Below, piece after piece: positions 8,534 through 16,262 of a stretch of DNA of 20,544 bases (its first letter is position 1; every line of letters begins with the position of its first letter). The stretch spans positions 1 through 20,544 of the forward strand of contig CAUCXT010000044.1 of the NCBI GenBank assembly GCA_958446835.1, read 5' to 3'. The stretch comes from an uncultured Eubacterium sp. GTDB taxonomy: Bacteria; Bacillota; Clostridia; Lachnospirales; Lachnospiraceae. Under the pieces are notes generated by a model that worked only from the letters and a program-made list of their open reading frames with translations, searched no databases and was not told where the DNA came from. A program made the translations under genes and the position numbers.

Positions 8534-9461
8534 GAAGGAATTATATACACTTAAGGGCTATAACAGAGAAGATTTCAATATAACAGGCTACAGCTTCGGA
8601 AGCGGAGAGAAGGCTGCCTGCATAGTCGGTGCGATAAGAGGAAATGAGTACCAGCAGATGTATATCTGTTCACAGCTTATCAAGGTCTTAGGAGAGCTTG
8701 AGGAGAGAGGACAGATAACCGCCAACAATGAGATTCTGGTTGTACCATGTCTCAACCACTATTCCGTCAATGTCCAGAAGCGCTTCTGGGCAATGGACAA
8801 TTCGGATATCAACAGAAGATTTCCCGGAATACACGGGGGAGATACGACACAGAATATTGCCGCTGAGTTCTTTGAGAAGGTCAAGGGCTACAGCTATGGA
8901 ATACAGTTTACAAGCTTTTATATGCAGGGAGATTTCATACCGCATGTGCGTATGATGGAGACAGGGCACCAGAGCCCGAGTCTTGCCAATCTCTTTGGAC
9001 TTCCGTATGTAGTCATAAGAAAGCCGAAGCCGCTTGACACCACAACGCTTAATTACAATTGGCAGATGTGTGGGACATGTGCATTTTCGATATATACGAA
9101 TTGCAGCGATTACATAGATGATGTTTCCGCAAGACAGGCAGTGGCAAGTGTACTTCGCTTCTTGACGAGAATGGGTATTATAAAGTATTATAACCATAGC
9201 GGATTTATTGCACATGTACTTGATGAGGATGAGCTTATGGCTGTAAAGACCAACACGGCCGGGCTTTATCGTAGATTAAAGAGTCCTAGTGACCCTGTAT
9301 ACAGAGGAGATATCATAGGTGAGGTTATAGACCCTTATGAGGGGGAAGTGATCAATCAGGTCATTTCACCGACGGAGGGGATTATATTTTTTGCACATAC
9401 GGCACCTACGGTTATGGAGAACAATGTTGTCTACAGAATTATCCGCAGACTTCATGAGTAA
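8526..9461 (+). CDS. Aspartoacylase-family paralogue lacking the zinc ligands and catalytic glutamate
   Basis: A 311-aa paralogue of the preceding gene. Overall alignment is clear: GAIRGNE (35-41) sits where its partner has GIHGDE, DINRRFPG (94-101) where it has DMNRVFPG, and the C-terminal barrel is present (EGEVINQVISPTEGIIFF). However, the first zinc histidine is Arg38, the DLH motif is replaced by IQF (about 126-128), and the catalytic glutamate position reads R165 in VVIRKPKP. Glu41 and the Asn-Arg pair remain. The protein is therefore unlikely to bind zinc in the usual way. It may be a non-catalytic partner of the upstream enzyme or have changed function. The ATG at 8526 has AGGAGG 7-8 bases upstream inside the previous gene; the overlap is 8 bases. 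The frame is full length and undamaged, so it is not a pseudogene. Confidence 0.85.
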   Translation: MVKKELYTLKGYNREDFNITGYSFGSGEKAACIVGAIRGNEYQQMYICSQLIKVLGELEERGQITANNEILVVPCLNHYSVNVQKRFWAMDNSDINRRFPGIHGGDTTQNIAAEFFEKVKGYSYGIQFTSFYMQGDFIPHVRMMETGHQSPSLANLFGLPYVVIRKPKPLDTTTLNYNWQMCGTCAFSIYTNCSDYIDDVSARQAVASVLRFLTRMGIIKYYNHSGFIAHVLDEDELMAVKTNTAGLYRRLKSPSDPVYRGDIIGEVIDPYEGEVINQVISPTEGIIFFAHTAPTVMENNVVYRIIRRLHE

Positions 9462-9509
9462 TAAATAACGCACAAAAATATGTCATGGGACATGAACATG
9501 GAGGACAAA

Positions 9510-12500
9510 ATGAGCAAGGTTAGACGAGTTTATTCTGAGAAGATGCCTGCATTCGCTGTCAAGGCAAAGGAACTAAGTGATGAGATTTCCAATTATCTTA
9601 ACATCAACACGGTTAAGAATGTACGAGTACTTATTCGTTACGATATTGAGAATATCTCAGATGAGGTGTATAAGGATGCATTGGTTACTGTCTTTTCTGA
9701 GCCACCTGTAGATTATGTTTATGAGGAGGATTTTGAGAAGAAGGCAAGCGAGAAGGTGTTCGCTGTTGAATTTCTTCCGGGACAGTTCGACCAGAGAGCC
9801 GATTCTGCCGTACAGTGTGTGAAGCTTCTTAAGGAGGATGAGGAGCCTGTTATAAGAACAGCCACCGTATATGTCATTGATGGAGACGTTACGGATGATG
9901 AACTTGCCCGCATAAAGAGCTTTTGTATCAACCCGGTTGATTCAAGAGAGGCTGATATGGCTAAGCCTGAGACACTTGTCACTGTTTTTGCTGAGCCGGC
10001 GGACGTCAGGATATTTGACGGCTTTAAGGATATGGAGGATGACAAGCTTTCAGAACTTTACAAGTCACTTGGTCTTGCCATGACATTTAAGGATTTCAAG
10101 CATATACAGAATTATTTCAAAAATGAGGAGAAGCGTGATCCATCCATGACGGAGATACGTGTTCTCGATACATACTGGTCTGACCATTGCCGTCATACTA
10201 CATTCTCCACGGAGCTTAAGAATGTAAGCTTCGGCGATGGAGATTACAAGAAGCCTATTGTTGATACCTACAATCGTTACCTTGCCGACAGAGAGGTTAT
10301 CTTCAAGGGCAGAGATGACAAGTTCGTATGTCTTATGGATATTGCACTTCTTGCCATGCGCAAGCTCAAGAAGGAGGGAAAGCTCGAGGATATGGAAGTA
10401 TCCGATGAGATCAATGCCTGCAGTATCGTAGTTCCTGTTACTATAGACGGTGTTACTGAGGAATGGCTTGTCAACTTTAAGAATGAGACACATAACCACC
10501 CTACAGAGATAGAGCCGTTCGGTGGTGCCGCAACATGTCTTGGCGGTGCGATACGTGATCCACTCTCAGGAAGAACCTATGTATATCAGGCTATGAGAGT
10601 TACAGGTGCCGGCGACCCTACTGTTCCTGTAAGTGAGACATTGAAGGGTAAGCTTCCGCAGAAGAAGCTTGTGCGCGGAGCAGCTAACGGCTACAGCTCC
10701 TACGGCAACCAGATCGGTCTTGCAACCGGCTATGTAAAGGAAATCTATCATCCTAATTACGTCGCAAAGAGAATGGAGATAGGTGCCGTTATGGGTGCCG
10801 CACCAAGAAAGAATGTCATCCGTGAGACATCGGATCCGGGCGATATCATCATTCTTCTCGGTGGAAGAACAGGACGTGACGGCTGTGGCGGTGCTACAGG
10901 TTCATCCAAGGTTCACACAGAGGCTTCCATTGAGACCTGCGGAGCTGAGGTTCAGAAGGGTAATGCACCTACAGAGCGCAAGATTCAGAGATTATTCAGA
11001 AGAAGTGAAGTAAGCCTTCTTATTAAGAAATGTAATGACTTTGGTGCAGGCGGTGTCTCCGTTGCAATCGGTGAGCTTGCAGATGGTCTTAACATCAACC
11101 TTGACAAGGTTCCGAAAAAGTATGCAGGTCTTGACGGAACAGAGATAGCGATTTCTGAGTCCCAGGAGAGAATGGCAGTTGTTGTCGACAAGAAGGATGT
11201 CGATAAGATGCTTGCCTATGCGGCTGAGGAGAATCTTGAGGCTGTTCCTGTTGCAGAGGTTACACCTGAGAAGAGACTTGTCATGTACTGGAGAGGCAAG
11301 AAGATCGTTGACATCAGCAGAGCTTTCCTCGACACTAACGGTGCTCATCAGGAGACAGATGTACATGTAAATATCCCATCCAAGGACGGAAGCTGCTTTA
11401 AGGCTCCTGTTGTGGAGGATGTACGTGCTAAGTGGCTTGAGACTCTTGCAGACCTCAATGTATGTTCACAGAAGGGACTTGTTGAGATGTTCGACGGCTC
11501 AATCGGTGCAGGTTCGGTGTTCATGCCTTACGGCGGTAAGTATCAGCTCACAGAGGTTCAGACCATGGTTGCGAAGCTTCCTGTCCTCAAGGGCAAGACC
11601 GATACAGTCACAATGATGAGCTACGGCTTCGACCCATATCTCTCATCATGGAGTGCATACCATGGAGCTGTATACGCAGTGCTTGAGTCGGTTGCAAAGA
11701 TTGTCTGCGCAGGCGGTGATTTCTCCAAGGTAAGATTTACCTTCCAGGAGTACTTTAGAAGAATGACAGAGGATGCCTCACGCTGGGGTGAGCCTTTCAA
11801 GGCGCTTCTCGGTGCGTATGACGCACAGCTTGGCTTCGGGCTTCCTTCAATCGGAGGAAAGGACAGTATGTCCGGAACCTTCAATGATATGGATGTTCCT
11901 AACACGCTTGTATCCTTCGCGGTTGACGTTGCCAAGTCACAGGATGTCATCACACCTGAGTTTAAGAAGGCAGGAAACAAGATTGTTCTCTACACAATCA
12001 AGACGGATGAGTATGACCTTCCTGATTATGATGCAGTTAAGAAGTTATATTCAGATATAAGCAAGGATATTGCAGACGGTGTTATCGTATCGGCATATAC
12101 ACTTGACGCTAAGGGAATCGCAGCGGCAGTCAGCAAGATGGCATTCGGTAACAAGCTTGGTGTCAAGCTTGATGCTTCTGTAGTCAGCGCTGATAAGCTT
12201 TTCGCTCCGATGTACGGATGTATCGTAGCGGAAGTAGCAGCGGACAAGAAGGGTGTCGCAGACGGCACTGTGATCGGTGAGGTTACGGACAAGGCTGCAT
12301 TTGAGTACGCCGATGTAAAGATTGATGTTGAGGAGGCTCTTGCTTCATGGAAGGCTACACTTGAAAAGGTATTCCCTACAGTTGCCGTAAAGGGCGGCAA
12401 GGAGCTTGACACACCTGTATACAGCACAGATAAGATATATGTATGCAAGCATAAGGTTGCAAAGCCTACAGTGTTCATCCCTGTATTCCCTGGAACCAAC

Positions 12501-13262
12501 TGTGAGTATGACAGCACCAAGGCATTTGAGCGCGCAGGTGCCAATGTTGTGACCAAGGTATTTAAGAATCTCAGCGCCGAGGACATCCGTGATTCAGCCC
12601 ATGAGTTCGCCGATGAGATCAAGAAGGCACAGATCATCATGTTCCCGGGCGGATTCAGCGCAGGTGATGAGCCGGACGGTTCGGCTAAGTTCTTTGCGAC
12701 AGCTTTCAGAAATGCAGCTATCACAGAGGAAGTCAACAAGCTTATAAATGAGAGAGACGGTCTTGTACTTGGTATCTGCAACGGCTTCCAGGCTCTTATC
12801 AAGCTTGGTCTTGTACCTTACGGCGAAATCAGAATGCAGACACCTGATTCACCTACACTTACCATGAACACAATCGGACGCCACGTATCCAAGATGGTCT
12901 ACACAAAGGTTGTCACCAATAAGTCCCCATGGCTTGCGGGAGCACAGCTTGGAGGAGTATACTGCAACCCTGCTTCACACGGTGAAGGACGTTTCGTTGC
13001 CAACGATGAGTGGCTTAAGAAGCTCTTTGAGAACGGACAGGTTGCAACTCAGTATGTCGATGTGAACACCGGAATACCTACAATGGATGAGGAGTGGAAT
13101 CCTAACGGCTCATACATGGCGATTGAGGGTATCACAAGCCCGGACGGAAGAATCCTTGGTAAGATGGCTCACTCTGAGCGCCGCGGCGATTCGGTGGCTA
13201 TCAATATCTACGGAGAGCAGGATATGAAGATATTCGAGTCCGGCGTGAAGTACTTCCTGTAA
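9510..13262 (+). CDS. purL: Phosphoribosylformylglycinamidine synthase (single-chain, synthase plus glutaminase)
   Basis: A 1250-aa enzyme of de novo purine synthesis that converts FGAR, ATP and glutamine to FGAM in the cytoplasm. The order is a PurS-like N-terminal region (about 1-150), a linker, two AIRS-type ATP-binding halves, and a C-terminal class I glutaminase domain. Diagnostic motifs are YWSDHCRHTTF (from 222), HNHPTEIEPFGG (from 328), the glycine-rich GAATCLGGAIRDP, FPGTNCEYDS at the glutaminase start, the nucleophile C1090 in GICNGFQAL, and H1157/E1159 in SHGEGRF. The length fits the clostridial long form, in which no separate PurQ or PurS is needed. The start at 9510 has GGAGG 6 bases upstream; the ATG at 9480 has no site. 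No other pur genes are adjacent and no purine riboswitch is visible in the 48-base upstream gap, so transcription may come from the upstream pair. Confidence 0.97.
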   Translation: MSKVRRVYSEKMPAFAVKAKELSDEISNYLNINTVKNVRVLIRYDIENISDEVYKDALVTVFSEPPVDYVYEEDFEKKASEKVFAVEFLPGQFDQRADSAVQCVKLLKEDEEPVIRTATVYVIDGDVTDDELARIKSFCINPVDSREADMAKPETLVTVFAEPADVRIFDGFKDMEDDKLSELYKSLGLAMTFKDFKHIQNYFKNEEKRDPSMTEIRVLDTYWSDHCRHTTFSTELKNVSFGDGDYKKPIVDTYNRYLADREVIFKGRDDKFVCLMDIALLAMRKLKKEGKLEDMEVSDEINACSIVVPVTIDGVTEEWLVNFKNETHNHPTEIEPFGGAATCLGGAIRDPLSGRTYVYQAMRVTGAGDPTVPVSETLKGKLPQKKLVRGAANGYSSYGNQIGLATGYVKEIYHPNYVAKRMEIGAVMGAAPRKNVIRETSDPGDIIILLGGRTGRDGCGGATGSSKVHTEASIETCGAEVQKGNAPTERKIQRLFRRSEVSLLIKKCNDFGAGGVSVAIGELADGLNINLDKVPKKYAGLDGTEIAISESQERMAVVVDKKDVDKMLAYAAEENLEAVPVAEVTPEKRLVMYWRGKKIVDISRAFLDTNGAHQETDVHVNIPSKDGSCFKAPVVEDVRAKWLETLADLNVCSQKGLVEMFDGSIGAGSVFMPYGGKYQLTEVQTMVAKLPVLKGKTDTVTMMSYGFDPYLSSWSAYHGAVYAVLESVAKIVCAGGDFSKVRFTFQEYFRRMTEDASRWGEPFKALLGAYDAQLGFGLPSIGGKDSMSGTFNDMDVPNTLVSFAVDVAKSQDVITPEFKKAGNKIVLYTIKTDEYDLPDYDAVKKLYSDISKDIADGVIVSAYTLDAKGIAAAVSKMAFGNKLGVKLDASVVSADKLFAPMYGCIVAEVAADKKGVADGTVIGEVTDKAAFEYADVKIDVEEALASWKATLEKVFPTVAVKGGKELDTPVYSTDKIYVCKHKVAKPTVFIPVFPGTNCEYDSTKAFERAGANVVTKVFKNLSAEDIRDSAHEFADEIKKAQIIMFPGGFSAGDEPDGSAKFFATAFRNAAITEEVNKLINERDGLVLGICNGFQALIKLGLVPYGEIRMQTPDSPTLTMNTIGRHVSKMVYTKVVTNKSPWLAGAQLGGVYCNPASHGEGRFVANDEWLKKLFENGQVATQYVDVNTGIPTMDEEWNPNGSYMAIEGITSPDGRILGKMAHSERRGDSVAINIYGEQDMKIFESGVKYFL

Positions 13263-13585
13263 TGCCCTTGCACTGTTAGCGCCGGTCAACGGCAGGTGCG
13301 GATATAATCATAGTATTAAAAATATAGTTATATAATTAGATGTAAAGTCAGAACATGCGTAACAACATCAGCCGCCAAAGCCACCGGTAATTCATATCCG
13401 GTGGCGGAGGTGACCGGTGTTGCGAAGCGTGTTTTGGCGATTATTTGTTTATTCAAGAAAAATAATTAAAAAAAGTAATTAAGAAAATAGCGCAGATTAA
13501 AGAAATAGCTGTAAATATATATGAAGGCTTTTTCTTATAGAGAGTATGTTGCCCGTAGACAGCAGCATTGGAGATTGAAAACAGT
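13263..13585. other. Non-coding gap between purL and the signal peptidase gene
   Basis: This stretch of about 320 bases holds no convincing gene. Its notable content is the long imperfect hairpin listed separately. TATAAT hexamers occur at 13303-13308 and 13331-13336 but neither has a recognisable -35. From 13441 to 13530 it is strongly AT-rich and may contain the promoter of the signal peptidase gene, which I could not place. Confidence 0.6.
13352..13440 (+). terminator. Long imperfect hairpin downstream of purL, possible terminator
   Basis: The core is a perfect 8-bp stem, GCCACCGG (13380-13387) with CCGGTGGC (13398-13405), around a 10-base loop. Outside it, AACATGC (13352-13358) can pair with GCGTGTT (13427-13433) and GTAACA with TGTTGC, allowing G-U pairs, so most of the 80 bases fold back on themselves with an internal asymmetry. 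The sequence after it is T-rich but interrupted (GTTTTGGCG, then ATTATTTGTTTATTC), so it is weaker than a textbook intrinsic terminator. Its position after purL supports a 3'-end role. Confidence 0.45.
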
Positions 13586-14110
13586 ATGAAAGAAAGTGTT
13601 AAGAAAGAGATATTCGGATATCTCAGAATAATTTTAGCCGGCATTGTGATTGCCGTGCTCCTCAATAAATTTGTTATAATAAATGCGGACATTACGTCTG
13701 AGTCGATGAGCACCACCTTTGAGAAGGGCGATAAGCTCATCGGTTTCAGGCTTAGCTATATATTCTCCAAGCCGGAGAGAGGCGATGTGATCATATTTGA
13801 GTACCCGGATGACGGCGATAAGCTTCTCATCAAGAGAGTTATAGGACTTCCGGGCGAGATGGTCATAATAAAGGATGGACTTGTGTATATCAACGGCAGT
13901 GAGGTGCCGCTTGAGGAGCCTTACGCACATGGAGTGAGCAGGCAGGATTTCGGACCTTATCTCATTCCGGCGGACTGCTATTTCGTGCTGGGAGATAACA
14001 GAGATAACTCTAAGGATTCAAGATACTGGAAGAATACCTACGTCACGAAGAAGCAGATAATTGCCAAGGCATTGTTCAGATATAATAATGGATTTAAGAT
14101 TATAGAATAG
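13586..14110 (+). CDS. lepB: Signal peptidase I
   Basis: A 174-aa membrane-anchored serine protease that removes signal peptides from exported proteins on the outer face of the membrane. One N-terminal span (about 10-30) is followed by the catalytic region: S40 in SESM is the nucleophile, K84 in IKRVIGLPGE is the general base, and GDNRDNSKDSR (136-146) is the conserved C-terminal box. The length is typical of the short Gram-positive form. The start is uncertain. The ATG at 13586 has GGAG 12 bases upstream, which is long. An in-frame TTG at 13568 would add six residues but has no site. A clear intrinsic terminator follows 16 bases after the stop, so it ends its transcript. Confidence 0.93.
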   Translation: MKESVKKEIFGYLRIILAGIVIAVLLNKFVIINADITSESMSTTFEKGDKLIGFRLSYIFSKPERGDVIIFEYPDDGDKLLIKRVIGLPGEMVIIKDGLVYINGSEVPLEEPYAHGVSRQDFGPYLIPADCYFVLGDNRDNSKDSRYWKNTYVTKKQIIAKALFRYNNGFKIIE

Positions 14111-14126
14111 CTTATACTTTTTGTTT

Positions 14127-14166
14127 AGACCTGACACGTTTTACGTTAAAGGTCTTTTGCTTTTTT
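14127..14166 (+). terminator. Intrinsic terminator after the signal peptidase gene
   Basis: AGACCT (14127-14132) pairs with AGGTCT (14150-14155), and ACGT with ACGT further in (a symmetric 3-base internal loop and TTTT tip). It is followed by a T-rich tract (TTTTGCTTTTTT, ending at 14166). This marks the end of the housekeeping region and isolates the downstream AT-rich operon. Confidence 0.8.
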
Positions 14167-14239
14167 AAGTTCCTTTCAGGGCAATATATCATGCCAAATC
14201 AGCTTTCGTGTCAAAAGTATCCCGTTCATGACGGGAGCA

Positions 14240-14267
14240 TTGCTTTTTGCCGCTCATCGGATATAAT
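14240..14267 (+). promoter_or_regulatory. Sigma-A-like promoter reading into the structured leader
   Basis: TTGCTT (14240-14245) and a perfect TATAAT (14262-14267) are separated by 16 bases. Initiation would fall near 14274, just before the inverted-repeat element, leaving an untranslated leader of about 350 bases ahead of the gene at 14628. Immediately upstream is a small hairpin, CCCGT-loop-ACGGG (14221-14235). Confidence 0.55.
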
Positions 14268-14292
14268 TTTATTAACGAATAGATATGGTGAT

Positions 14293-14590
14293 GTTGGGGT
14301 CAAAACATGCCAACTTAATGTACGAATGTATAACGTATTATATTTATGCATATCAGCTCCGTTGTACGAAGCAAGATGTTCTAAGAACTCTGATATAGGC
14401 TTTCTATATGTCCGCCACCGAAGCAGGCATACATCCTTGTATGCATTGCTTCTGAACCGGCATCCGTGCCGGTTCTGGCTAGTGTGTGAACAGAGTTCTA
14501 AGAACATCTAAGCTTCTTCCAAAAGTCGTGATATGCATAAATATAATACGTTATACATGCTAAGTTTATAGCACATGTTTTGACCCGAAC
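14293..14590 (+). ncRNA. Large nested inverted-repeat element: candidate structured leader/ncRNA or MITE
   Basis: Two arms of roughly 100 bases pair in three blocks. Block A is GGGTCAAAACATG (14297-14309) with its complement at 14574-14586. Block B is a perfect 30-bp match, 14326-14355 with 14529-14558. Block C is 14374-14392 with 14491-14509, 18 of 19 matching. Unpaired segments between blocks are nearly equal on both sides (16/15 and 18/19 bases), as in RNA internal loops. The centre carries three further hairpins: ATATAG/CTATAT (14393-14409), GAAGCA..CATACA/TGTATG..TGCTTC (14420-14452), and a perfect 9-bp stem GAACCGGCA with a TCCG loop (14454-14475). A 9-base direct repeat ATAGATATG (14279-14287 and 14592-14600) brackets it, which would also suit a small mobile element. 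Short ORFs on both strands here have no coding character. Known riboswitch class: none recognised. Confidence 0.7.
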
Positions 14591-14627
14591 CATAGATATG
14601 CATATAACAAGAAAGGAATGAATCGAA

Positions 14628-15506
14628 ATGAAAATAAATAATCAAAACAAGAAGATGTATATGCTGCTTTTTTTTGCAATGATAGTCGTGCTGCTCGTAT
14701 TTAAGATAATATATATCAGGCGTGAATATATTTATTTGAATACGGATTATAGTGTTTACGTTGTTATGTTTATGCCTTTTGCAATTTACTATGCACTAAA
14801 ATATGTGGACAATATAACAAGTGCGACTGCATTGAACTGGCTCTGTACCGTTCCTATGAGTATGTATCTTTATCAGAGCATGTATCTTCGTTTCAAACAA
14901 TTTGATATGTTGATTGTATATTCTTTAATGGGAATTTTTATAAATTTAATTGTATTTAAAAAGGTTAAATTGAAAGAATTTATATTGGCGGTATCCGGAT
15001 ATATAATGTTGAGTATATTGACGCTTGCCGGAGCAGTACGGGAACTGGTTAATGCTGTTAACGGAAGGAATTATGAGCAGTGTCTGGTTATGAATATTAT
15101 AAAGAATGCCAAAGGTTTTAAAGCCTCGGCTGAATCGCAACAATACCTTGATGCTCTGCTTTATTTACCCGGCAAAAATTTGCGGCAGTATTTTATTGCA
15201 GAAAAGATAACACAATATGGGCTTTTGAATGTACTCTTTGTTTTTATTTTGATTGTCGGGGTATTGGCAGTTCTGTTATATAAAAATTATAAAAGAAATA
15301 ACGAGGTATCTCTGATAGCCACGGCAATAATGATTATACAAAGTGTATGTTTTTTATTGGTTAACTTGGGCATTTTAAGAGGCTCTGTTTATGAGATTCC
15401 GTTTTTCAAAGAAAATACAGTCTATTCTGTCTGTCAGTTATTACTGTTGGGAGCTGCACTGGACATTAAAGGAAGCGTTTTGAACATTGCGAAGAAAAGA
15501 ATATGA
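14628..15506 (+). CDS. Polytopic membrane protein with SEDS-like (FtsW/RodA/SpoVE) C-terminal half
   Basis: A 292-aa hydrophobic protein with about eight predicted spans (roughly 11-30, 42-60, 66-84, 93-111, 117-138, 197-218, 227-250, 264-280) and a polar external loop at 140-195. The segment from YLPGKNLRQYFIAEKITQYG (179-198) through the last three spans parallels the end of SEDS peptidoglycan polymerases, including a loop resembling their LPEAHTDFIF-type motif, an NLGILRG resembling NIG..LG, and a short helix ending LLLGAALDI. It is shorter than usual SEDS proteins (about 370-400 aa), and their catalytic loop aspartate cannot be located with confidence. It may be a divergent or non-catalytic relative. 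The start has AAGGAA about 12 bases upstream. It is the first gene of an AT-rich operon with a LytTR regulator and GHKL kinase. The family call is tentative; a generic membrane sensor or exporter is the alternative. Confidence 0.55.
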   Translation: MKINNQNKKMYMLLFFAMIVVLLVFKIIYIRREYIYLNTDYSVYVVMFMPFAIYYALKYVDNITSATALNWLCTVPMSMYLYQSMYLRFKQFDMLIVYSLMGIFINLIVFKKVKLKEFILAVSGYIMLSILTLAGAVRELVNAVNGRNYEQCLVMNIIKNAKGFKASAESQQYLDALLYLPGKNLRQYFIAEKITQYGLLNVLFVFILIVGVLAVLLYKNYKRNNEVSLIATAIMIIQSVCFLLVNLGILRGSVYEIPFFKENTVYSVCQLLLLGAALDIKGSVLNIAKKRI

Positions 15507-15536
15507 TTGTATGGTGTAAAAGGGATGTATACCGGA

Positions 15537-16262
15537 ATGAAAAATGACATGATGTTAAGTATTTTGGTTTGTGACGATGACAAATATTTTTTTGAAATAT
15601 TAAGAGACTACTTATGTGAAAATATGAATTTTAATAAGTCTGATTTTCTGTATTCCGGCAATAAAGAAGATATGCTTAAAGCGTATAGGAAAGTAAAACC
15701 AGACCTTGTATTTATGGATATTGAAGTTGGCGAAGATATTGGATTTGATATAATAAGGGAGCTGCTTAAAGAGGGATATTCACCACAGGTTGTTTATATA
15801 ACCAATTATGATTATTATGTTTTTGATGCTTTTGTTGGTCAGCCGTTAGGTTTTGTAAGAAAACAGAGTTTAGAAACCGACTTGGAAACTGTTTTACGGG
15901 AAGTTAACAGGGTGCTGGAGAAAAAGCTAAAAGTAATTGAAATTACAAGCGGAACAACTAAGTATACTTTAAAATTAAATGAAATAATTGCCTTTGAAAT
16001 ATTTGTTCATGATATGACAGTGTATTATTATGACGATACGGAACTTACAGTGAGGTATACGCTGAAAAAAATAGAAAATGAATTGAATAAGTATGATTTT
16101 ATAAAGATAAGCAGAAATACGTTAATAAATCTTAATTATATAAAGGATATGTCAAAAGATATGATTGTCATGAAGAATGGCAGAAGGTTTTATATATCAT
16201 CGAGAAATGTGATAGAGGTAAAAAACAGATTTAAGAAATTTAATGAGGAAAGACATGATTAA
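15537..16262 (+). CDS. LytTR-family response regulator
   Basis: A 241-aa two-component regulator. Its receiver domain (about 7-125) has the acidic pocket CDDD (D13-D15), phosphoacceptor D61 in VFMDIEVG, T89 in VYITNY and the switch lysine K109 in GFVRK. The C-terminal LytTR DNA-binding domain (about 130-236) contains TLKLNEIIAFE and the hallmark FIKISRNTLINLNYI. Such AgrA/ComE-like regulators bind paired direct repeats upstream of target promoters. The start is uncertain: 15537 is chosen, with AAGGG 12 bases upstream. ATGs at 15549 and 15552 begin closer to the conserved core, and 15525 directly abuts the site. It follows the membrane gene within 30 bases and overlaps the kinase start by 8 bases, so the pair is co-translated. 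Confidence 0.92.
   Translation: MKNDMMLSILVCDDDKYFFEILRDYLCENMNFNKSDFLYSGNKEDMLKAYRKVKPDLVFMDIEVGEDIGFDIIRELLKEGYSPQVVYITNYDYYVFDAFVGQPLGFVRKQSLETDLETVLREVNRVLEKKLKVIEITSGTTKYTLKLNEIIAFEIFVHDMTVYYYDDTELTVRYTLKKIENELNKYDFIKISRNTLINLNYIKDMSKDMIVMKNGRRFYISSRNVIEVKNRFKKFNEERHD

Noticed and set aside
9462..9509. Purine riboswitch or PurR site before purL
   Set aside because: The gap is only 48 bases and contains no aptamer-like fold or recognisable operator.
12026..12802. 258-residue minus-strand open frame
   Set aside because: It is antisense to purL over conserved synthase and glutaminase sequence; low-complexity Ser/Ala/Leu composition is typical of a shadow frame.
14191..14511. 106-residue open frame on the plus strand (and a 93-residue one antisense to it)
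   Set aside because: Both lie within the inverted-repeat element, have no ribosome binding site, and owe their openness to the symmetric structure; the translations look random.
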